Shown here one piece after another: positions 6,038-11,705 of a DNA stretch of 11,705 nt; positions within the stretch are counted from its first letter, which is position 1; each line of letters opens with the position of its first letter. This DNA comes from JBBRGG01 sp038240875. GTDB taxonomy: Bacteria; Planctomycetota; Phycisphaerae; Phycisphaerales; UBA1924. A program made the translations under genes and the position numbers. The stretch covers positions 1 through 11,705 of the forward strand of contig JBBRGG010000106.1 in NCBI GenBank assembly GCA_038240875.1, read 5' to 3'. The notes beneath the pieces were generated by a model, which was not told where the DNA came from, ran no database searches, and saw only the letters and a list, made by a program, of their open reading frames with translations.

Positions 6038-6166
6038 AAGTCCACAGCAACTAGTACAAAGTGGCGTGAACAACGCCAATTGTCAATTCACAACCGACGG
6101 CGGAATGTGATTGATTAGAACAAAGCACGCGCGAAAGGCCGCCATGGGCTGATGTAGGTGGCGAGC

Positions 6167-6338
6167 ATGCTTGTGTGTGGCGGGCTGAGTGGTGGGCTTA
6201 TGGGCGGGCTGGCGCGATGCAGCGAGAAAAGAATTAGTCGAAGTCTTCGACATTGAGCCAGTGGGTGGGCCGCAAAAGGCGAGCAAAGGGTACATCTGGG
6301 TCGGCGAGAATGATGTGCCGCAGTCAGGCAAGAAGTAG
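6167..6338 (+). pseudogene. Possible small plus-strand gene with a frame break (unrecognised)
   Basis: An AGGTGG site (6156-6161) precedes ATG 6167, which opens MLVCGGLSGGLMGGL, then runs to a stop within 30 codons. In the neighbouring frame, from 6189 to TAG 6336-6338, 49 codons read like protein: RDAARKELVEVFDIEPVGG, then KGYIWVGENDVPQSGKK. One indel around 6211-6235 would join the two parts into a peptide of about 56 residues. Without the join, the second frame would need GTG 6189 or 6192, which lack a good ribosome-binding site. It could be a decayed gene, a sequencing error or chance. I recognise no family. It would be the only plus-strand gene in the window. Confidence 0.3.
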
Positions 6339-6389
6339 GCACCGACGGACGAGAAAACACCGGCAGAAGAACAATAGAAGCGGATTAGG

Positions 6390-6630
6390 AATTGAGTGAA
6401 TTAAGTATTAAGTAAAAACGATATTTATTAGAAGCAATATTACTATTGTACCTCTGAATAACCCCGAAATTAATTTTTTCAAACTGGCGTTTTAACTCGA
6501 ATAATTAGATTTTGAAATTGTCGCCTCGGTTGTTCAGAGATCCCGTGTTTATGTACTAGACCCTCGCAATTCCATATATAGAACCAAGAATTTGATTGAA
6601 ATCATTAAAGTTTATAAGGATTAGGGCCTA
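6390..6630. other. AT-rich island within the large intergenic region
   Basis: About 240 bp dominated by A/T runs (for example around 6395-6450 and 6580-6620) between GC-rich flanks, with no gene on either strand. It could be a promoter-rich or nucleoid-protein-bound segment, or foreign DNA. No DnaA-box cluster was seen. Confidence 0.5.
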
Positions 6631-6649
6631 GCAGGAAAACCCATGATCT

Positions 6650-6675
6650 ACTTTGGGCAGTATTTTGCCCAAAGT
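6650..6675. repeat. Perfect 10-bp inverted repeat
   Basis: Arms ACTTTGGGCA (6650-6659) and TGCCCAAAGT (6666-6675) pair perfectly around a 6-nt spacer. No T-tract follows on either strand, so it is not a standard terminator. It marks the edge of the AT-rich island and may be an operator or a hairpin of unknown use. Confidence 0.65.
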
Positions 6676-6709
6676 GAGATAAGTTGCACTTAGTCAGCGC
6701 GAGCGTGAT

Positions 6710-6731
6710 TTCGCCTCAACGAGGCGAAGAG
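6710..6731. repeat. 22-bp direct repeat, left copy (contains an 8-bp hairpin)
   Basis: This copy matches 6987-7008 at 18 of 22 positions; the last 11 bases, GAGGCGAAGAG, are identical. Within it TTCGCCTC and GAGGCGAA form a perfect 8-bp stem with a 3-nt loop (6710-6728). The interval between copies is about 255 bp. Confidence 0.55.
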
Positions 6732-6852
6732 TTGCAGTCATGGGTATAGCGCAGGCGGGAACTTCGCTGGCAGATCGCAACGCTTGAATGACGATGCGTG
6801 ATTTTTTTCTGCCTTGGTACTGCCTCGGCGAGGTAGAGGGAGCGCGTGCGGG

Positions 6853-6875
6853 TTGGTACGGGCGAAGCCGTTACC
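6853..6875. repeat. Hairpin inside the repeat-bounded segment
   Basis: TGGTA/TACCA plus CGG/CCG pair with one bulged base around a CTTCGC loop (minus-strand reading). It is one of several hairpins between the two 22-bp direct repeats, along with TTTGCC/GGCAAA near 6890-6910 and GCCTCGGCGAGG at 6822-6833. Confidence 0.4.
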
Positions 6876-6986
6876 AGCGAGCATTCCTTTGCCGCGCCAG
6901 GGCAAATAGAAAAATACAGAGGACGACCATTCCAGAGGTTGCACTCTCGAAGTAAGAGTTCCACCACCTCTCATGGGCTGCAGCTC

Positions 6987-7008
6987 TGCGCCACGATGAG
7001 GCGAAGAG
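6987..7008. repeat. 22-bp direct repeat, right copy
   Basis: Second copy of the 6710-6731 repeat (18 of 22 identical), ending in the same GAGGCGAAGAG. The hairpin arms have decayed here (GCCAC against GATGAGG). Confidence 0.55.
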
Positions 7009-7029
7009 GGTGTCAACGACCGTGACAGT

Positions 7030-7066
7030 TTGAACGCAGCTTCAACGCAGCTTCAACGCAGCTTCA
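7030..7066. repeat. 11-bp tandem repeat overlapping a stop codon
   Basis: The unit TTCAACGCAGC occurs twice perfectly (7041-7051 and 7052-7062), with one diverged copy (TTGAACGCAGC, 7030-7040) before and a partial copy after. The partial copy contains the TGA stop (7064-7066) of the PEP-CTERM gene. Expansion by slippage at the 3' end of the gene is likely. Confidence 0.75.
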
Positions 7067-7774
7067 ACGGCGACGACGCCCACCTGCGCCCAAAACTCCA
7101 GCGAAGGCTGCGAGCAGCGCGGTTGTTGCAGCAGGCGCGGGGACGATGGTGATGGCGGTTGAATCAAAGCCATAGGTGCGAGTGTCGTTGTAGACGATGT
7201 TAAGGCCCAAGGCGGTGTAGACGGTGCCGGGCTGGTCGAGGGTGATGGTGCGGTCGAGTTCGTAGTAGATCCAGGTGCCATCGCGATTGGTTTCGCCCAG
7301 TTCGATAAGGTCTTCTTCGACTTCGGGGTTGATGGTGCCGACACTGGCGACGACTTCCCAGTTGTTGATTTCGGACTGGGTGGGCGACCAGAGTTGGAAA
7401 GAAAGGACGATGTTCCAAGTGCCCGCGGGGAGGTTTACGGGCTGTTCGAGCCAGAAGGTGCCATCGGCGTTGAAGCCGTTGGCAGAGGCGTTGAGGGACC
7501 AGTTGCCACTCTCGGCGCGCTCGGTCGTCCGCGTGAAGGTTGGGTCAAAGAGGCCTATTGCGTCGGGGTGGATGTACGACTGCGGGGTCCAGGCGCCGAG
7601 CCCTGTTTCAAAGCCTTCAAACAAGACCAAAGCAGCGTTTGCTTGAGTCGCGGTGAGCATGATCGCGCACGTCGCGCATGTAGATACGAGAAGGCTGATG
7701 TTGGCCCGAGCGCGCGCGCAAGGTAAGTTGCAATGTGTTAAGCGGGAGTGTGTGGTTGCGCGTTCGTTAGGCAT
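7064..7774 (-). CDS. PEP-CTERM exported protein, jelly-roll-like
   Basis: 236 residues from ATG 7772-7774. A long N-region (including ARARANIS) leads into a hydrophobic core and an ANA|ALVLFEG cleavage site near residue 47. The mature part starts FEGFETGLGAWTP, a common opening of secreted jelly-roll or MAM/CBM-like domains, and continues with an all-beta pattern such as GTWNIVLSFQLWSP. The C-terminus (211-236) is VPAPAATTALLAAFAGVLGA followed by GGRRRR, a PEP-CTERM-type sorting tail, so the protein should be anchored or sorted at the cell envelope. I chose this ATG because GGAG lies 9 nt upstream and the frame before it is not protein-like; an upstream ATG at 7940-7942 would add 56 unlikely residues. 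The function is unknown. It lies about 215 bp after the PagL-like gene. Confidence 0.75.
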   Translation of the reverse strand: MPNERATTHSRLTHCNLPCARARANISLLVSTCATCAIMLTATQANAALVLFEGFETGLGAWTPQSYIHPDAIGLFDPTFTRTTERAESGNWSLNASANGFNADGTFWLEQPVNLPAGTWNIVLSFQLWSPTQSEINNWEVVASVGTINPEVEEDLIELGETNRDGTWIYYELDRTITLDQPGTVYTALGLNIVYNDTRTYGFDSTAITIVPAPAATTALLAAFAGVLGAGGRRRR

Positions 7775-7988
7775 TGGGCAAAGCTCCGCGGCGTGGGATT
7801 GGCTGAAACGCACGCGCGAGGTCGAGCCAAGGCCATTCAAGCCGCTGGGGAAGTATGCCACAGAATGTGAAGGATGCAAGGAAAGTGGGGAGAAGAAGAA
7901 GTGGCAGAGTAGCAGAGTGGCATAGTGAAAAAGCCAAGGCAAATTGCCAAGACCTAGTCCAAGAAAGGCACTCTATTTTGTATCGCCT

Positions 7989-8735
7989 TTAGAATGGAAA
8001 GATCACGCCCGCGTAGAGCATCGCGGAATCGCGCGAGGGGTTGTCGCCATCGCCAAAGATTCGGGCGTTGGACATGTGGGCCCAGCGAACGCCGACCATG
8101 AGTCGCGTGCCCGAATCGTCGAGAGCTTTGGTGATGCCAACGCCGACGCGTGGCGTGAAGTTGACGCTGGTGCCGTCGGCTGGTACGTCGTCGGTTGAGA
8201 AGGCGAGCCCGATGCCGGTATCGGCGTACACGGTCCAGTCGCCATCGTTGTAAAAGTGCCAGCGGATGACGATGTTGGGGTTGATACCTTGCGCGTCGTC
8301 GCCATTGATCGCGTAGTACCACGCGCCAAGCTCGGTGGAAAACTCGACATCATCGATGAGGAAGTAGGAGTAGGCACCGAAGATGTTGTAATCGGTGCCG
8401 TCGCTGAAGTTGTTAGAGACTCCGCCGCCCAAGATCCACCATCTTGAACCTCCGGCGCCGAAGGCGGGAATGGCTTGCTCTTGAAGCTTGCCCATCGATG
8501 CGGGCGCGGGGAAATCTGCGCTTGCTCTGGGCGCGTCGACAGCTTGCGCGTAGCGAAGTGTTGCGGGCGCGTTGTATTGCGCGTCTAACGAATCATCAGT
8601 TCCAGTCGCGGCAATCGCGCTCGAAGAAACGCATGCGGTGACGGCTAAGCCGACGCAGGCCAATAAAGACAGGCGCGAGCCATGTAAAACAACCGAGCCG
8701 ACTAAGGACGTAGAAGAGTTCATATTCGTGCGCAT
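7989..8735 (-). CDS. PagL-like lipid A 3-O-deacylase / acyloxyacyl hydrolase family outer-membrane protein
   Basis: 248 residues from ATG 8733-8735. The signal peptide ends SSSAIA|ATG; an upstream VTAC also fits a weak lipobox, so a lipoprotein is possible. After a linker (about 45-95) the rest is a row of amphipathic beta strands, as in an 8-stranded barrel: FGAYSYFLIDDVEFSTELGA, NIVIRWHFYN, WTVYADTGIGLAF, FTPRVGVGI. It ends RWAHMSNARIFGDGDNPSRD...YAGVIFPF with a terminal Phe. The H220-x-S222-N-A motif and the following NP match the catalytic His-Ser of PagL (HISNAG in Pseudomonas); the third catalytic acid is less clear. PagL removes the 3-O acyl chain of lipid A in the outer membrane. The assignment rests on this motif and barrel layout. 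A later in-frame ATG (8721-8723) is an alternative start. A possible promoter lies at 8779-8807. Confidence 0.65.
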   Translation of the reverse strand: MRTNMNSSTSLVGSVVLHGSRLSLLACVGLAVTACVSSSAIAATGTDDSLDAQYNAPATLRYAQAVDAPRASADFPAPASMGKLQEQAIPAFGAGGSRWWILGGGVSNNFSDGTDYNIFGAYSYFLIDDVEFSTELGAWYYAINGDDAQGINPNIVIRWHFYNDGDWTVYADTGIGLAFSTDDVPADGTSVNFTPRVGVGITKALDDSGTRLMVGVRWAHMSNARIFGDGDNPSRDSAMLYAGVIFPF

Positions 8736-8778
8736 CGAGTGTTCCAACTTCTCGCCGCATAGCCAGCGGCAACTGTTT

Positions 8779-8807
8779 AAATTACCAATACGAAACCAAG
8801 CAATCAA
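8779..8807 (-). promoter_or_regulatory. Possible promoter of the PagL-like gene
   Basis: On the minus strand TTGATT (8802-8807) and TAATTT (8779-8784) are separated by 17 bp, about 45-50 nt upstream of the chosen start. Hexamer matches are moderate to weak. Confidence 0.3.
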
Positions 8808-9028
8808 ATGAGCAAGAATCTGCTCGTCTGACAGAGTAATGAAGATAGCCTTGCAACATACTCATAGGCAACACACACGATACATTTACGAGCGCGCGAG
8901 TTCATTCACTTATGCACGCAAATCAGGGAATCATACTCAAACCGTTTCAACCTATGAAGAGACAGAACAAATTGACAAGAGCAAAAGGCCTGCGCCATGA
9001 GAAGATTGAAGTTACTCAGTAAGAACTC

Positions 9029-10726
9029 TTACACAAACAGCGAAACACCAGTCATTTCCTTTGGTGTTGGAAGGCCGAGCATGTCGAGAGCGGTGGGGGC
9101 GATGTCACCAAGCTTACCACGTTTGGCGCGGGTTGCTGGGTCGAACCACCCGATGACGTTGGTGTCGCCACGAAGTTTGCGTTTCTTGGCTGCTGGCTCA
9201 ACAATGATCGTGGGCACGTCGTACACGGTGTGAGCAGTATGAGGAGAGCCGGTTTCAGGGTCAAACATCTGTTCTGCGTTGCCATGGTCGGCGAAAACGA
9301 TGAGAGAGCCGCCTTTGGCGAGGGTCGCGTCAACAACCGCGCCGACGCAGGAATCAACCATAGCGCACGCGGCGATCGCGGGCTCGAGCTTGCCGGTGTG
9401 CCCGACCATGTCGCCGTTGGCAAAGTTGACAACGATGAGAGGTTGGCAATCACTCGAAGCCAGGCGTCGAAGAACGCAGTCGCGGATTTCCGCTGCGGCC
9501 ATCTCGGGCTTGAGGTCATACGTCGCGACCTTTGGGCTAGGCGGGTTTTCGCGGGTCTCGCCTGGGAACGGCTCTTCGCGATAGTCGTTAAAGAAAAAGG
9601 TAACGTGCGGGTATTTTTCAGTTTCAGCACAACGAAACTGCGTGAGACCATGCGACGACGCCCACTCGCCGAGAATGTGGACCATCTTTGGTGGCTTGGG
9701 AAAGGCGACGCCGACGAGGCCTTCCAGCCTTTCCCAGTATTGCGTCATAGTGAAAAGGTTGATGGCGGGCTTTGGGCCGCGATCAAAGCCGACGACGCCC
9801 GAGTCTGGGCTGGGCTTGACCTTCTTCCATTGCTCGTCGGAGAAGACGAGTGCCGAGCAAATCTCGCGAGGGCGATCGCCACGGTAGTTATAGAAGATCA
9901 CGCTATCGCCATCGCGAATCGGAGCCTTATCACCGATTCGGCGTGGCGTGATAAACTCGTCGCCTTCCTGGCTGGAGTTGGTCGGCGCGTCGTAATAGGC
10001 CTGGAATGCTTCGGCACTGGTCGCAAACGTCGGGAATGAATCCGCCGCAGGCTTACATAAGAGCAAGTCATAGGCTAATTTCACGCGTTCCCAGCGATGA
10101 TCGCGATCCATCGCATAATACCGGCCACAAATAGTGGCAACATGGCCAATGCCGATACGTGTGCACTCGGCTTCGACTTGGGCGGCGAATTTTTTGCCGG
10201 TATAAGGCCCTGAATCGCGTCCGTCGGCGAAGAGATGGATGACCACGCGATCGCGCGAAAGCCCCAGCACCTTGGCGGCGGTCAGAATCGCGTACAAATG
10301 TTCGAGAAGGCCATGGACGCCCGCATCGGAATTAATGCCCATGAGGTGAAGCATGCGCGTGGGGTCGGCCTTGACCTTTACGATGGCGTCAGCAATCGCG
10401 GCGTTGGTGTGCAAGCCATTGACGCACGCCTTGGTCATGACCAAGCTTTCCTGATGCACGATTCGGCCTGCGCCGATGTTCTGGTGGCCGACTTCGCTGT
10501 TGCCCATGGTATCTTCGGGTAGGCCGACGTCTTCGCCACTGGTTTTGACCAGTGTCCATGGATAGTCGCGCATGAGGCGATCAGCAACAGGAGTTAGGCC
10601 GCGCTGCGAAGCAAGGCGAATCGCATCGAACGCCGCGTGCGATGGGTTTGGGTTCATCCCCCAGCCGTCGCGGATAATCAGAACCACAGGAGCGCGAGAG
10701 GCCGCGGAGTTGTCAGGAGTTAGCAT
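9029..10726 (-). CDS. gpmI: 2,3-bisphosphoglycerate-independent phosphoglycerate mutase
   Basis: 565 residues, slightly longer than the usual 510-550. It interconverts 3- and 2-phosphoglycerate in cytoplasmic glycolysis and gluconeogenesis using two metal ions (Mn2+ typically). All family motifs are present in order: VVLIIRDGWG with metal-binding D20, MGNSEVGHQNIGAGRIV with the phosphorylated S77, HLMGINSDAGVHGLLEHL, HLFADGRDSGPYTGKKF, CGRYYAMDRDHRWERVKLAY, NYRGDRPREI, TEKYPHVTFFFN, NFANGDMVGHTG, ADHGNAEQM and HTAHTVYDVP. No key residue is missing, so an active enzyme is expected. The start at ATG 10724-10726 has only a weak AGG site, but the homologous region begins soon after it. It lies 107 bp behind the peroxiredoxin gene on the same strand; co-transcription is possible but not shown. 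Confidence 0.97.
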   Translation of the reverse strand: MLTPDNSAASRAPVVLIIRDGWGMNPNPSHAAFDAIRLASQRGLTPVADRLMRDYPWTLVKTSGEDVGLPEDTMGNSEVGHQNIGAGRIVHQESLVMTKACVNGLHTNAAIADAIVKVKADPTRMLHLMGINSDAGVHGLLEHLYAILTAAKVLGLSRDRVVIHLFADGRDSGPYTGKKFAAQVEAECTRIGIGHVATICGRYYAMDRDHRWERVKLAYDLLLCKPAADSFPTFATSAEAFQAYYDAPTNSSQEGDEFITPRRIGDKAPIRDGDSVIFYNYRGDRPREICSALVFSDEQWKKVKPSPDSGVVGFDRGPKPAINLFTMTQYWERLEGLVGVAFPKPPKMVHILGEWASSHGLTQFRCAETEKYPHVTFFFNDYREEPFPGETRENPPSPKVATYDLKPEMAAAEIRDCVLRRLASSDCQPLIVVNFANGDMVGHTGKLEPAIAACAMVDSCVGAVVDATLAKGGSLIVFADHGNAEQMFDPETGSPHTAHTVYDVPTIIVEPAAKKRKLRGDTNVIGWFDPATRAKRGKLGDIAPTALDMLGLPTPKEMTGVSLFV

Positions 10727-10833
10727 GGCCTGAGAATAGTGCCAAAGTCACAGCCGCACCACATCAGAGTCGTGCTTGGAAATACGTTTGTATCTACAAC
10801 ACTTTGAATGCGTTCTGCCTTCTACCGACGGCT

Positions 10834-11319
10834 TCACACCAACGCCATGATCTCGTCCCACTTCATAGCCTGGCCCGGCGGACGGCCTTGGACCGCGGCG
10901 ACCTTGCTGATGCCCTGCTCATTTTTCGGGATTACCATCGTACCACGACTGGCTACGTTCAGATCCGCCCAGTACAAGCCATAGGCCTTGCAGACTTCGC
11001 GGTGCATGTCCGCGAGCAGTGTGTGCGTGTATCCTTCTTTTTCCGCCCACGCCGCGTTGGTCGCAAACGAATCGCATGATACGCCGACGACGGTCATGCC
11101 CTTCTTGCTCCAGCTCTCAATGTCGTTACTCACACAGCGCATCTCGGCAGAACACACATCCGTAAACGCGAGCGGATAAAAACAGAGCACAACGTCGCTC
11201 TTTTTAACGTGGTCAGATAAACGCCACTCCTCGCGGTTCTGGGTCATGAGCACGAAGTCAGGGGCGGTTTCGCCGACGGTGATCAGTGTTTCACGAGGCT
11301 TCAAGCTTGGGTTACGCAT
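10834..11319 (-). CDS. Peroxiredoxin, AhpC/TSA family
   Basis: 161 residues, a normal length. It reduces hydrogen peroxide and organic peroxides in the cytoplasm through a reactive Cys. The thioredoxin-fold signature VGETAPDFVL (15-24) is followed by CFYPLAFTDVCSAEM with the peroxidatic C56 in the P-x-x-x-T-x-x-C context (P49, T53), and the supporting Arg is R125 in SRGTMVIP. The FYPLAFT form resembles the AhpE/1-Cys type. Additional Cys at 46, 62, 82 and 110 leave open an internal disulfide, so the 1-Cys or 2-Cys mechanism cannot be fixed. I chose ATG 11317-11319 because AGGAG lies 7 nt upstream; a longer frame to 11397 adds 26 residues that do not fit the family. It may share a transcript with gpmI downstream. 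Confidence 0.93.
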   Translation of the reverse strand: MRNPSLKPRETLITVGETAPDFVLMTQNREEWRLSDHVKKSDVVLCFYPLAFTDVCSAEMRCVSNDIESWSKKGMTVVGVSCDSFATNAAWAEKEGYTHTLLADMHREVCKAYGLYWADLNVASRGTMVIPKNEQGISKVAAVQGRPPGQAMKWDEIMALV

Positions 11320-11326
11320 GGCAAGG

Positions 11327-11331
11327 CTCCT
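11327..11331 (-). promoter_or_regulatory. Ribosome-binding site of the peroxiredoxin gene
   Basis: AGGAG on the minus strand, 7 nt before ATG 11317-11319. It fixes the start against the longer upstream frame. Confidence 0.8.
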
Positions 11332-11353
11332 GCAAAAAATTGGCTTTGGGTCG

Positions 11354-11488
11354 CTATTTGGAAATTCGTATCTGAACGCGGATCGGCACACGATCAAGTC
11401 GCACCAGCAAAGTACCTACGCCGGAAGCACCTGCCGCTTCTCTTGAATTGGTTGTTCCTGCTTGACGAACACTATTAGGCACAATCAT
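11354..11488 (-). CDS. Possible small ORF of 44 codons upstream of the peroxiredoxin gene
   Basis: ATG 11486-11488 to TAG 11354-11356 encodes a basic peptide beginning MIVPNSVRQAGTTNSREAAG and ending RLDRVPIRVQIRISK. GGA of GGATAGCGAA lies about 7-8 nt upstream of the ATG, a weak ribosome-binding site. The frame ends 34 nt before the peroxiredoxin ATG on the same strand, so it could be a leader peptide or first gene of that operon, or simply chance. I recognise no family. Confidence 0.25.
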   Translation of the reverse strand: MIVPNSVRQAGTTNSREAAGASGVGTLLVRLDRVPIRVQIRISK

Positions 11489-11511
11489 TTCGCTATCCGC
11501 TTTATTCTTGA

Positions 11512-11705
11512 CTAGGCGCGGGTATCAGAACTGCGTATTCTACCTGCGTCAAGTGCTACTTCCAACAGTACGTTTACTCTGCTGCTGATGCCCTTGGCCG
11601 AGTTGGCCTTTCCTGTAGGCATTCGATCCGATTTTCTAGCCTTGCCACGCACGTAGCCGGACTTCATGAGAGCAGTACATGCCCGACGCCCCGCACACGT
11701 CCCAC
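11512..11705 (-). CDS. C-terminal part of an unrecognised reading frame entering from the right edge
   Basis: On the minus strand a frame is open from the window edge to TAG 11512-11514, 64 codons. It includes LMKSGYVRGKARKSDRMPTG and then SSRVNVLLEVALDAGRI. An internal ATG at 11665-11667 has no ribosome-binding site, so if real it is the tail of a longer gene outside the window. The composition (Lys/Arg-rich middle, amphipathic VNVLLEVALDAG) is protein-like but matches no family I know. Confidence 0.3.
   Translation of the reverse strand, partial: GTCAGRRACTALMKSGYVRGKARKSDRMPTGKANSAKGISSRVNVLLEVALDAGRIRSSDTRA

Noticed and set aside
5349..6050. Minus-strand frames of 86-124 codons over the leader and riboswitch
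   Set aside because: They overlap the conserved aptamer and promoter, show no family features, and their repeated FAFR residues come only from the 12-bp tandem repeat.
6716..7016. Two overlapping minus-strand frames of 83 and 92 codons
   Set aside because: They lie within the hairpin-rich, repeat-bounded segment, lack ribosome-binding sites and have low-information sequence.
7775..7942. N-terminal extension of the 7064-7774 gene to ATG 7940-7942
   Set aside because: The extra 56 residues are not protein-like, would precede the signal peptide, and no ribosome-binding site is seen.
1..11705. CRISPR array, insertion sequence transposase, prophage or toxin-antitoxin genes
   Set aside because: No regularly spaced repeats of CRISPR size, and no transposase, integrase or phage-like protein in any frame I could read.

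Overview
The window looks like chromosomal DNA from a planctomycete, most likely of the class Phycisphaerae. The signs are several exported proteins ending in PEP-CTERM-type sorting tails of the VPAPG/VPAPA...RRRR form, a large type II pseudopilin-like protein with the FTLIELLVVIAI start, a PQQ-like beta-propeller ending in a dockerin-like repeat, and moderately high GC with long intergenic regions. This placement is inference from family style; no taxonomic marker was compared. Every gene I accept with confidence is on the minus strand, so transcription runs from high to low coordinates.

Right part (about 8.7-11.7 kb): the end of an unrecognised reading frame enters from the right edge, followed by a possible 44-codon ORF, a peroxiredoxin, and 2,3-bisphosphoglycerate-independent phosphoglycerate mutase (gpmI, glycolysis). 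Next come a PagL-like outer-membrane lipid A deacylase homologue (7989-8735) and a small PEP-CTERM exported protein (7064-7774).

Middle (5.9-7.06 kb): about 1.2 kb without a convincing gene. It holds short tandem repeats, strong inverted repeats, a pair of 22-bp direct repeats, an AT-rich island of about 240 bp, and a possible frame-broken small plus-strand gene.

Centre (1.69-5.9 kb), the most interesting part: a sigma70-like promoter, then a well-formed cobalamin (B12) riboswitch aptamer (5613-5870, minus strand). After a roughly 280-nt leader come three exported or surface-type genes: a PEP-CTERM surface protein, a PQQ-like beta-propeller with dockerin repeat, and a pseudopilin-like protein coupled to it by TAATG. 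No classical B12 biosynthesis or BtuB gene is visible. The first gene resembles, from memory, surface proteins of B12-uptake loci in Bacteroidetes, so I propose a B12-repressed surface cobalamin-capture module. This is inference.

Left part: a small BFD-like [2Fe-2S] protein, a complete one-piece tmRNA (ssrA, 794-1142) with proteolysis tag ANSNYALAA and a probable terminator, about 600 bp of intergenic DNA, and the 5' end of another exported protein running off the left edge.
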